Positions 1 to 7,444 of a DNA stretch of 64,000 nucleotides are shown here, piece after piece. The stretch's first letter is position 1; each line of letters opens with the position of its first letter. This DNA is from Enterobacter mori (GTDB lineage: Bacteria; Pseudomonadota; Gammaproteobacteria; Enterobacterales; Enterobacteriaceae): contig NZ_CP104285.1 in NCBI RefSeq assembly GCF_025244905.1, forward strand, positions 4,154,001-4,218,000, written 5' to 3'. The notes under the pieces are model-generated. The model ran no database searches. It saw only the letters and a list, made by a program, of their open reading frames with translations, and was not told the DNA's origin. The position numbers were made by a program, and so were the translations under genes.

Positions 1-27
1 GCGTAAATGCCAAAACGACTTTTCCAT
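1..27 (-). CDS. 5' end of an unidentified gene, cut by the window edge
   Basis: An ATG at 27-25 on the minus strand opens a frame that runs off the window (MEKSFWHLR). A strong AAGGAG lies five bases before it, directly after the inverted repeat that follows the last lipoprotein gene. The gene would be the next member of the T6SS effector/immunity end of the cluster, or the first gene beyond it. Nine codons are too few to name a family. Confidence 0.45.
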
Positions 28-40
28 TTACTCTCCTTCC

Positions 41-61
41 GGCTCCGTCTTTGACGGAGCC
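41..61 (-). terminator. Short perfect hairpin after the distal immunity gene
   Basis: Nine-base perfect stem (GGCTCCGTC and its complement) around a three-base loop, 12 bases past the stop of the 74-1144 gene. No T-run follows on the minus strand; the next bases instead hold the ribosome binding site of the next gene. It may protect a 3' end or attenuate transcription rather than act as a full terminator. Confidence 0.4.
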
Positions 62-73
62 ATTTCAGCTCAA

Positions 74-1144
74 TTAATTGCGGAACATCTGAATATCTTC
101 GTCTGCGCCTTTGCGCATTTTGATGCTTTCCAGCACCCATATCGCCAGCTCTTCACCGCTGATCTTGTCACGCAGCTCTGGCGGCAGATCGCGGGTGTCG
201 AACCGTCCGGAAATTTTGATCAGCGGCTTCATATGATTCCCGGTCTCGACATCACTTGGGATCCACTGGAATTCCCGGGCAGACGGATTGGTTTTATCGC
301 GGCTGGTATACAGCTCGCCTTTCATACCGCCGACTTCAATGGTTGTGCTCGGGAAGAAGAGTTGCAGCAGTTTGCCTTTGGAGACACGGCTCTGGAGTTT
401 GGCTTCTTCTCCTTTGAGGTAGGTTTCTACATCCACCGACAGAAACGTTTTTGAGTTCTCACGCTTTGAATGCCAGACCATATGATAGGACTCATTCTTT
501 TCGAGCCGACCCGGATAGTAGTGATATTCGTTATCGAGGCAGAAACCCGGAGCATAATGAGGGTACGGTTTATAGGTGATTTTATTGATATCATCCATTT
601 GCGCGTCCAGCTGGCGCTGGACATGCTGGCGAAGTTGATCTTCGGGCATAGGGCGAGGTAGGTCTATGGTATTTCCATTTAATAAAAGCCATTCTTTTCG
701 TTCAGTTATTTCTTTTAAATAAAATACTCTGAACATATACAATTTTGCTAACGAGCTAGCCACATTAGTAGTGTTGAGATATTCCACTATTACACGTGGA
801 TTACTTTTCATATCCTGATGGATTATTTTACTTCCATAGCCGATACTATCCTTGCGCATATCAGGCGCAATTGTATCTTTGATATACTGCTGCCAATCTG
901 TTTCAAGAGTAGGATTACCTGCTCTTATCGCAGTAACCATTTCAAGATAAAAATTCTCAAAATTATAATTAGCACTATGCATATACATATAATCAGGCAG
1001 CTCAACATCATAGCGCCCAAAACACTGTTTCTGCGTCGACACTTTATTATTTAACATAGAGTCTTTTCCTTTCGCCATATGACCACACCCTTGCAAAATC
1101 ACTGCAAAACTTAAGATTAACGCCGCAGATAACTTTCTATTCAT
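74..1144 (-). CDS. Tli4-like T6SS immunity lipoprotein, copy A
   Basis: Predicted periplasmic or membrane-anchored lipoprotein of 356 residues. A type II signal peptide ends in the lipobox LQGC, with Cys20 as the lipidated residue. The start of the mature region contains CFGRYDVELP, which I recognise as the opening motif of Tli4-type immunity proteins (partners of T6SS lipase effectors). Residues 164-356 match copy B (1210-2283) at 186 of 193 positions, while residues 21-163 are clearly more diverged. Start at 1144 is supported by AGGA nine bases upstream. It lies downstream of the lipase gene, the usual place for immunity genes that protect against self or sibling phospholipase attack. The family call is from recalled motifs; the inhibited enzyme is inferred from context. 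Confidence 0.72.
   Translation of the reverse strand: MNRKLSAALILSFAVILQGCGHMAKGKDSMLNNKVSTQKQCFGRYDVELPDYMYMHSANYNFENFYLEMVTAIRAGNPTLETDWQQYIKDTIAPDMRKDSIGYGSKIIHQDMKSNPRVIVEYLNTTNVASSLAKLYMFRVFYLKEITERKEWLLLNGNTIDLPRPMPEDQLRQHVQRQLDAQMDDINKITYKPYPHYAPGFCLDNEYHYYPGRLEKNESYHMVWHSKRENSKTFLSVDVETYLKGEEAKLQSRVSKGKLLQLFFPSTTIEVGGMKGELYTSRDKTNPSAREFQWIPSDVETGNHMKPLIKISGRFDTRDLPPELRDKISGEELAIWVLESIKMRKGADEDIQMFRN
83..657. repeat. Direct repeat unit A (3' part of immunity gene A)
   Basis: This segment aligns without gaps to 1219-1793 at a constant offset of 1136 bases, with only scattered base differences. It covers the C-terminal codons of the lipoprotein gene. Similarity drops sharply beyond about 660, inside the gene. 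Confidence 0.9.
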
Positions 1145-1209
1145 TTCTTTTATTCCTACAAGCCTGAGGATAACGGGCCGCTATGTAAACGAGCGTGCCC
1201 ACGGCGTCG

Positions 1210-2283
1210 TCAGTGGGCGAACATCTGAATATCTTCGTCTGCGCCTTTTCGCATTTTGATGCTTTCCAGCACCCATATCGCCAGCTCTTCACCGCTGATC
1301 TTGTCACGCAACTCTGGCGGCAGGTCATGGGTGTCAAACCGTCCGGAAATTTTGATCAGCGGCTTCATATGATTTCCGGTCTCGACGTTGCTCGGGATCC
1401 ACTGGAATTCCCGGGCTGCGGGATTGGTTTTATCGCGGCTGGTATACAGCTCGCCTTTCATACCGCCCACCTCAATGGTTGTGCTCGGAAAGAAGAGTTG
1501 CAGCAGTTTGCCTTTGGAGACACGGCTCTGGAGTTTGGCTTCTTCTCCTTTGAGGTAGGTTTCTACATCCACCGACAGAAACGTTTTTGAGTTCTCACGC
1601 TTTGAATGCCAGACCATATGATAGGACTCATTCTTTTCGAGCCGACCCGGATAGTAGTGATATTCGTTATCCAGGCAGAAACCCGGAGCATAATGAGGAT
1701 ACGGTTTATAGGTAATTTTATTGATATCATCCATTTCCGCGTCCAGTTTGCGCTGGACATGCTGACGAAGCTGATCTTCTGGCATAGGACGAGGAATTTC
1801 GAACCCATATCCTGTTATCAGCATTGATTCTTTTCTGTCAGGAAATTTCTTCAGATAATATGTATCAAACCTGTATACTGAACTCTGCTCAATATCAGGG
1901 TTATTCTCCGTATTAACATACTCCATTATAACCCTTGGATTACTGCTCATATCCTGATGGGCAATTTTACTGCCAAAACTTATACCATCTTTGCGCATAT
2001 GAGGTGCAATAATAGACTTAATATATTTAACCCAATCATTGTCAATTGTTGGACGTTCTTTTTTTATTGAACGCATAACCTCTAGGTTGAAATTATCAAA
2101 CCAATAATTCCCACTGTGCATCACCATATAATCTGGAAGTTCAACTTCATAGCGACCAAAACACTGCCTTTGAGTATGTAATTTATTATCCATAATGGTA
2201 ACCTTACTTTTTGAGAAATGAGTACATCCCTGCAACATTAGAGCCATACTGAATGAGAAAAAAACCGCCTCGAATCCTTTCAT
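1210..2283 (-). CDS. Tli4-like T6SS immunity lipoprotein, copy B
   Basis: Paralogue of the 74-1144 protein, 357 residues. The frame extends to a GTG at 2292, but ATG at 2283 is preferred: it is preceded by AAAGGTG at good spacing and lies one base after the stop of the upstream gene. Type II signal peptide with lipobox LQGC (Cys20), then CFGRYEVELP. Residues 165-357 are nearly identical to copy A, while the N-terminal half has diverged by many substitutions and several length changes. Being nearer the lipase gene, it is the likelier cognate immunity protein; copy A may be a divergent or acquired variant. Function is inferred from family and position. Confidence 0.72.
   Translation of the reverse strand: MKGFEAVFFSFSMALMLQGCTHFSKSKVTIMDNKLHTQRQCFGRYEVELPDYMVMHSGNYWFDNFNLEVMRSIKKERPTIDNDWVKYIKSIIAPHMRKDGISFGSKIAHQDMSSNPRVIMEYVNTENNPDIEQSSVYRFDTYYLKKFPDRKESMLITGYGFEIPRPMPEDQLRQHVQRKLDAEMDDINKITYKPYPHYAPGFCLDNEYHYYPGRLEKNESYHMVWHSKRENSKTFLSVDVETYLKGEEAKLQSRVSKGKLLQLFFPSTTIEVGGMKGELYTSRDKTNPAAREFQWIPSNVETGNHMKPLIKISGRFDTHDLPPELRDKISGEELAIWVLESIKMRKGADEDIQMFAH
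1219..1793. repeat. Direct repeat unit B (3' part of immunity gene B)
   Basis: Partner of 83-657, in direct orientation and free of gaps. The two units make a tandem array with period 1136 bases, the size of one gene plus its spacer, as expected from unequal crossing over or gene conversion. Confidence 0.9.
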
Positions 2284-2284
2284 T

Positions 2285-2749
2285 TTATGCACCTTTCTTA
2301 TTATTTGTTTGGTCGTTGAAGTCCCAGGCAGTCTGCTGTATCTCTTTATATACTGACTTTCTAATGCTTTCGTCCTGATAAATATCAGAATGATGTTCGC
2401 TACAGGTTATCGATACACCTGCTGTTATAGAAACTTCCGGAACCTGTCCATCTCCCTCGCCAGATCCTTTTTGCAAGACAAATTCAACGGGAAGTATTTG
2501 AGGCGTTGCACCATTATTTGTGAGATAGATACTGCCTTCACCACTATCTGCTAGTCGGCTCATTAAATTTGTATCAAAAAGATAATTAACCCCTTTCATT
2601 ATCAGGTTATCTGAAGGAATAATTCCCGAAAAAGGAACCCAGGTTTCTGCATCTCCATTGGGTGTCGACGTGCTCTGCGCTTGCCAGATGATTTTATCTC
2701 GGGTTGTTGGTTTAGAGTTTTTTCCCGCGAAGCTGACGGTTTTATCCAT
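2285..2749 (-). CDS. Uncharacterised 154-residue T6SS-linked protein
   Basis: I do not recognise this protein. It has no signal peptide or membrane segment, is rich in Ser, Thr and Asn in its first half, and carries a single Cys in TCSEHHSD near residue 117. It lies between the lipase effector gene (41 bases upstream) and the immunity gene (starting one base after its stop), all on one strand and probably co-transcribed. The position would fit a chaperone or adaptor for effector loading, a cytoplasmic immunity factor, or a second small effector. The sequence alone does not choose between them. Confidence 0.7.
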   Translation of the reverse strand: MDKTVSFAGKNSKPTTRDKIIWQAQSTSTPNGDAETWVPFSGIIPSDNLIMKGVNYLFDTNLMSRLADSGEGSIYLTNNGATPQILPVEFVLQKGSGEGDGQVPEVSITAGVSITCSEHHSDIYQDESIRKSVYKEIQQTAWDFNDQTNNKKGA

Positions 2750-2790
2750 CCCTTTTCCTTTTAAAAAATTATGGAAAGCTTCGCTTTTAT

Positions 2791-4680
2791 TTAACTCGCT
2801 CTGAACGCAGAAAAAAATTTATTAGCTGGTATTTTTTCATATATAAGGAGAGATTTACTTATAACCCTATACCATCTCTGCAAAGCATATTCTTTATAAA
2901 TATTATCATTTACTTTTAACGATTTTAGAACTGGAGCTTTCTCTCCTTCCACAAGCTCAGACGGCATAGCCTGCCAGCATAACCACCCTTTCGGATAATC
3001 ATTATTCGGTAAAGCCTCCAGTCCGCACTGGCTGTAACTGAGCACTGCCGTAATCTCAGCGGCGTTAGCCCCTAACACCTGATTGGTCACATAGGCAACA
3101 GCCATATCAGACATACTGTCGGTTTTTACCGGGGTTTGCATACCCGCCCGGAACCAGGCATAAATTTCAGGCATACCTGTTTGTGGAACACCCACATGGA
3201 TGGCTTTCAGTAGTTCCAGATCTTTACCGAAAGGGTTTTGTTCCGGCTCAATACTGAATGGGGGCGCCTCTTCTTCCTTCGCTTTTTTAGCTGCATCAGG
3301 AGATTTTTGATCATCAATGCCACTCATATACTCATCAACTTTCTCCTCTGGCTGCTGATTGCTTTCCTCTGAGGCATGACTTCCATCCGTCTCCGGCCCC
3401 ACGTTCGCCAGCGCGGCCCGCATCACCTGGCCTCCCATCCCATGCGTAATGACAATCACCTGCTTGACCGGCTCTTTTGTCATCCACGTTTCATCACTAC
3501 TTCCGGGTTTGTAGGAGCCCGCGATTTGTTTGATACGACGCTTAAGTCGCTGTGCGCCATCGGCGCTCCCCTGCATCCAGTTGTAACCCACGACATGCAA
3601 AGGAAAGGCGAATCCCGCCATCTGTTTGGCAAAGTTAGGGTTCGCTCCCCAGGGAAGCGGTTCCTCTTTCTTTGCCGGTTCAGCCGCTTTGTTGGTTGCC
3701 GCCCCGGTAGAAGGCGTAGCGGCAGGCGTTGCCGGCGCGGCGGCGGGTGCCGCTGGCGTGAAGTCAAACAGCTTCTCGATGGCAGCGAAGAGATCTTTCA
3801 GCGCCTTACCTGTTACCAGAGAAGGCTTGGGAATACTCCCCATTTCAGTCGTCGCCCCCGCCTGAGCAACGTCGCGAAGATTAAAACGTGCATCCAGATG
3901 ACGTTGTAAGGTCATCAGAAATTCGCCATATTGCTCCCAGCAGACTTCACCCCAGCCGCGTAAATGGCGATCTTCCGCGTCTGAGGGACGAATGGCGGTT
4001 TGCACCAGATAGTAGGATTTGTCGAAGGTCTCCTTGCCTTTCTCCGCGTCCTGGGGAATGCACAAAATCCTGTCGTCGCGGCCAATTTTTTCCCCCACCA
4101 GCAGCTTGCGCCGTTCAGAGGCATCACGGAACATCCACTCCAGTACGGAGATCATGCCCCATACATTTCGGGCAATACGCAATACCTCTTCGGCCTGCCC
4201 CATTCTTTCAAAGACGCTATTAATCTCCTTTTCAATGTGCGCGATTTTCTTTTTAATATCAGCTAACTGCTCCTTAACTTTTGCCACCGCGCTTTTGCTG
4301 TCAGCGTTAGCATCCTGGCTGGCCGCGTCGATGCGCTTTGCCACGTCATCAAGCCCAACCGACTTTAAAACGCGGCTACTGAGCTTATACAAATCATTCA
4401 ACGCCCCCTGTAACCCTTTAAGGACGGTTTGTAATTCAATTAATTTTTTCACCACCGGTGAACTGGTGATGGCCGCGGTCGTTTTCGAGACCTTGCCGCT
4501 CAGATCTTCTATTGCCGTTCCGAGGGGCGTGTGATAACTGCCCATTCCCGCCAGCGGATCCCATACCACCATGTTTTCATTGGTATTAAAGAGCCGGGTG
4601 CCTAACAAATCCGGCACAAAAATAACCGGGATAACCAGCTTCTTGCACTGACACCCCTGGCGACATTCATGACTACTCAT
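2791..4680 (-). CDS. T6SS lipase-type effector (alpha/beta hydrolase, Tle-like) with atypical nucleophile site
   Basis: 629 residues with no signal peptide, as expected for a VgrG/PAAR-delivered effector. An LCAT/Tle-like hydrolase start (PVIFVPDLLGTRL, residues 18-30) is followed by a helical insert (60-170), an Ala/Pro-rich linker (about 308-335), the family signature VVGYNWMQGSADGA (363-376) and the nucleophile elbow VIVITHGMGG (408-417). In relatives this elbow reads HSMGG with catalytic Ser; here codon 414 is GGG (Gly). A hydrophilic insert (428-485) precedes the recognisable IHVGVPQTGMPEIY block. It lies directly downstream of the PAAR gene and upstream of Tli4-like immunity genes, which points to the Tle4 group. 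Expected action is periplasmic phospholipid hydrolysis in rival cells, but activity is doubtful with the Ser replaced. Confidence 0.75.
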   Translation of the reverse strand: MSSHECRQGCQCKKLVIPVIFVPDLLGTRLFNTNENMVVWDPLAGMGSYHTPLGTAIEDLSGKVSKTTAAITSSPVVKKLIELQTVLKGLQGALNDLYKLSSRVLKSVGLDDVAKRIDAASQDANADSKSAVAKVKEQLADIKKKIAHIEKEINSVFERMGQAEEVLRIARNVWGMISVLEWMFRDASERRKLLVGEKIGRDDRILCIPQDAEKGKETFDKSYYLVQTAIRPSDAEDRHLRGWGEVCWEQYGEFLMTLQRHLDARFNLRDVAQAGATTEMGSIPKPSLVTGKALKDLFAAIEKLFDFTPAAPAAAPATPAATPSTGAATNKAAEPAKKEEPLPWGANPNFAKQMAGFAFPLHVVGYNWMQGSADGAQRLKRRIKQIAGSYKPGSSDETWMTKEPVKQVIVITHGMGGQVMRAALANVGPETDGSHASEESNQQPEEKVDEYMSGIDDQKSPDAAKKAKEEEAPPFSIEPEQNPFGKDLELLKAIHVGVPQTGMPEIYAWFRAGMQTPVKTDSMSDMAVAYVTNQVLGANAAEITAVLSYSQCGLEALPNNDYPKGWLCWQAMPSELVEGEKAPVLKSLKVNDNIYKEYALQRWYRVISKSLLIYEKIPANKFFSAFRAS

Positions 4681-4691
4681 TGTCGATGTCC

Positions 4692-4970
4692 TTATCCAAT
4701 CGTGAGCGTTGCATCGCCTTCAATCACTTTGCCACCGTGTGCCGTCGGCGACCCCACCAGCGCGACTGGAATACCGTTTACGGTAAGCAATGACGTCCCG
4801 CCTGTGATGACATCCGGACTTTCTTTCTGACATTCACAGCGGTGCCCAACCAGCGCTACCGGAATACCGTTTACCGTCAACGCGGGGTCGCCATCCTGTA
4901 TGGGGCCGCCGATGTGTTTATCCAGCGGGCAGATATGTTGATGTCCTTTTAAAGAAACGGGAATTCCCAT
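4692..4970 (-). CDS. PAAR-domain spike tip protein
   Basis: 92 residues, essentially a lone PAAR domain. The two near-repeats of LTVNGIPVALVG (residues about 31-42 and 62-73) form the PAAR beta-cone scaffold, and His and Cys residues (HICPLDKH near 12-19; HRCECQ near 43-48) are placed to bind the tip metal. PAAR proteins cap the VgrG trimer and sharpen or load the T6SS spike. It sits between vgrG (10 bases) and the lipase effector gene (11 bases), the standard arrangement for a tip that carries the adjacent cargo. No toxin domain is fused to it. Confidence 0.92.
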   Translation of the reverse strand: MGIPVSLKGHQHICPLDKHIGGPIQDGDPALTVNGIPVALVGHRCECQKESPDVITGGTSLLTVNGIPVALVGSPTAHGGKVIEGDATLTIG

Positions 4971-4980
4971 TTTGTTCTCC

Positions 4981-7038
4981 TTAACTCAATGATTGTTTAC
5001 AGATTGGGCAAATTTCTGATAGCGGATCGCCATTCATGGCGGCCACTTCAAGCGAGTTGAGCGCGCCGCTGGCACTGGCTGTAATTTTTGTCATGGCGTT
5101 GATTTTGAGCAGGCTGCTGGATATCGATATCCCGCTGCTATCCATGACAATCTTGCCGTTTGGCCCCTGAATCACGACTTTTTCCGAGCCAATGAGCTGC
5201 AGCTCACGGGTGGTGACAGTCACCTTTTTCCCCGCCTGCAACTCATACCAGCCCGCAACGGTGTGATGATGGTCGCCCGCCGTTTCTTCGGTGTAGTCGG
5301 CCCCCATCGTGTCTTTACGCTGGTTCAAAACATGAAAGAGATATTGGTTATCAACCTGAATTTGCTGGTTATGGATGACGTTGATCATCTGATCGTGGTG
5401 AACACGCTCAATATGATCGTGTTCAACGATGGACGTTTTGTCGTTCTTGATTTCCTCCCGCTGGTCATGGTGGATGGTGGCAAAACGATCCTGTTCAACA
5501 ACCAGGTATTCATTATTTTTAACCTTGGTCTGGAAATCTTTTTCCGCATGGAAATAGATAAGCTGGTTGTCGTTTTCATCCTCAAACGATAATTCGTTAT
5601 AACCCGCCCCCTTATGGGTGTCGGTACGTAAAACGGTACGGGTTTTGTGCACCGGCAAAGAATGAGGCGGGACATTCGCAACGTGGTACGTTCTGCCGGT
5701 GATGATTGGCTGGTCAGGATCGCCTTCCAGGAACGATACAATCACTTCATGACCGATACGCGGGATGGCCATTGCACCATAACGACTCCCGGCCCATCCC
5801 TGCGCCACGCGGATCCAGCAGGAGCTGTTTTCGTTGTTTTCACCTTCCAGATCCCAGGGGAACTGAACCCGCACCCGCCCTACTTCATCACACCAGATCT
5901 CTTCGCCTTCCGGCCCTACGACGGTGGCGATTTGCGGCCCATCCACGCGAGGGCGCGGGCTGGGTTCTGGTCGCCAAGTGATTTTGTCCGGAATCGCAGT
6001 GAAATGACATTCAAGCCAGGTTCCCTTCACCCCTGCCTCTTCCTCCTGCGACTGTGGCTGGTGGCCCGTGATAATCAGGGATACGGTTTGCCAGACGCAG
6101 TTAAAATCATCGTAAGGATGGGAGATCAGCGAGAAGCAATCCCCCGCCGTCAATGACGGAGAATCGGAAACGCCGAGCGCCTGCATTGCGTCACGCCGGA
6201 GTGCATCCAGGCGATAGCCACTGTAGGCATCGCCATTAAAATCCGTTTTATAGCGGCCGGGGTAATCATAGTGTTGCATCTGATGATGACGATACGGTGC
6301 TTTGTTACCCTGCTCACGATAAAGCATTGCCCATGCCGGATTCTTAAAGGTGTACTCTTTTAGCAGCACCTGGGAAACGCGTAAATTTTCCTCATAGCTG
6401 AACCGCTGTATGCTGGCCCCCTCATTCAGACCCCGTCTATGAGGATTCCAGGGTAGGGTCTCTCCTTTTGGTAAAAAGGTGTAGTCATCGATAAAGACCA
6501 CCTCATGCGCCTTGCCCGTGAAACGGAAGTACCACGAAATCCCCTCTTCGGCCGCAAGGCGAGAGATAAAGTCCAGCGTGGATTCACGGTATTGCACGCA
6601 GTATTCACGCACCGGATGGTCATAGCGCAATGAGAAATGAAACGCCGTGATCCCTGCTTTTTGCAGCAGCTGCGTAATAATTTGCTGGGGCGTCTGCTGC
6701 TGAAAAATACGGGAGTGATGCTCAAGTGAAAGTAACCACAGGTCCGGCCGGAGCGTCACGCTGTAACGCGTACGCTGGTGTCCGGTGTCGTTGCGGGCGA
6801 ATCGGGTGACCAGGCCGTGAACGCGACGCTTCAACTCACCGTTAAACCAAATCTGCAGCTCAGCGCCATCGTCCAGCACGCGTGGGAAAGCAATATCGTC
6901 ATGCTGAGTGGCCAGCTCAAGGTTCAATTCATAGGGCTCAGAAAGCCCTTCCTTTAACTCAAATGCAGCGACGGTTAATGCGCCTGGCATTAACGTATTC
7001 GCGACAAAGGTGTACTGAAGGCCGGTACTGTCAGCCAT
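4981..7038 (-). CDS. vgrG: T6SS spike protein VgrG
   Basis: 685 residues, a complete VgrG (TssI). The N-terminal two thirds resemble the phage gp27 base; the OB-fold/gp5 region contains GRVRVQFPWD and WIRVAQGWAGSRYG followed by GHEVIVSFLEGDPDQPIITG, all hallmark VgrG motifs. The following needle region is rich in His, Asp and Gln repeats (HHDQ, EHDHIERVHHDQ). The C-terminus ends in CPICKQSLS, a small Cys pair rather than a toxin domain, so this looks like a structural VgrG that carries separate effectors. It is followed at once by PAAR and the lipase gene, implying that it delivers them. Confidence 0.96.
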   Translation of the reverse strand: MADSTGLQYTFVANTLMPGALTVAAFELKEGLSEPYELNLELATQHDDIAFPRVLDDGAELQIWFNGELKRRVHGLVTRFARNDTGHQRTRYSVTLRPDLWLLSLEHHSRIFQQQTPQQIITQLLQKAGITAFHFSLRYDHPVREYCVQYRESTLDFISRLAAEEGISWYFRFTGKAHEVVFIDDYTFLPKGETLPWNPHRRGLNEGASIQRFSYEENLRVSQVLLKEYTFKNPAWAMLYREQGNKAPYRHHQMQHYDYPGRYKTDFNGDAYSGYRLDALRRDAMQALGVSDSPSLTAGDCFSLISHPYDDFNCVWQTVSLIITGHQPQSQEEEAGVKGTWLECHFTAIPDKITWRPEPSPRPRVDGPQIATVVGPEGEEIWCDEVGRVRVQFPWDLEGENNENSSCWIRVAQGWAGSRYGAMAIPRIGHEVIVSFLEGDPDQPIITGRTYHVANVPPHSLPVHKTRTVLRTDTHKGAGYNELSFEDENDNQLIYFHAEKDFQTKVKNNEYLVVEQDRFATIHHDQREEIKNDKTSIVEHDHIERVHHDQMINVIHNQQIQVDNQYLFHVLNQRKDTMGADYTEETAGDHHHTVAGWYELQAGKKVTVTTRELQLIGSEKVVIQGPNGKIVMDSSGISISSSLLKINAMTKITASASGALNSLEVAAMNGDPLSEICPICKQSLS

Positions 7039-7042
7039 GACC

Positions 7043-7444
7043 TTATCCTCGCTGTTTCGCTAACTGGACAAAGGCGGCGATATGTTTGTTTCCCGCGAGC
7101 GGCTGGCAGGCGGCCTCCGGTACAGGGTTATCCTTTTCGAGAGATTTCTCGACATTAACGCCCATTCGCATCAAATCGGGGTTGTATGACTGAGAGTTCC
7201 AGTCTTCGGAGGTGTAGTCTCTGGGATCCCATCCCATATCCAGCGCAGTGATATCCGCAATCATGGCCAGAGATTTATCCTCAGGGATGTCTGTTAGACC
7301 ACAATGATCGCGCAGGTAGCCTGCGCTACCGATCAGATCGGCCAGAGCATTCATTTGTTCCGTTACCGACGGCTTGCCAACCGCCCGGGTTTGACAACCC
7401 ACAAGTAATACCGCGGCGAAAGCGAGAAGGGTCATTTTTTTCAT
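7043..7444 (-). CDS. Small T6SS-associated lipoprotein
   Basis: 133 residues with a clear lipoprotein signal, MKKMTLLAFAAVLLVGC (lipobox LVGC, Cys17). The mature part is predicted soluble, acidic and Trp/Asp-rich (MGWDPRDYTSEDWN, residues about 73-86), with two further Cys. I do not recognise a named family. Its start overlaps the stop of vasL by four bases and vgrG follows after four bases, so it is translated within the T6SS operon. A periplasmic accessory role at the membrane complex is plausible; an unlinked immunity role is less so because the nearest effector is three genes away. Confidence 0.8.
   Translation of the reverse strand: MKKMTLLAFAAVLLVGCQTRAVGKPSVTEQMNALADLIGSAGYLRDHCGLTDIPEDKSLAMIADITALDMGWDPRDYTSEDWNSQSYNPDLMRMGVNVEKSLEKDNPVPEAACQPLAGNKHIAAFVQLAKQRG

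Noticed and set aside
1..2300. Rhs or polymorphic toxin repeat module
   Set aside because: The repeats encode lipoproteins with LQGC lipoboxes, not YD repeats or toxin tips.
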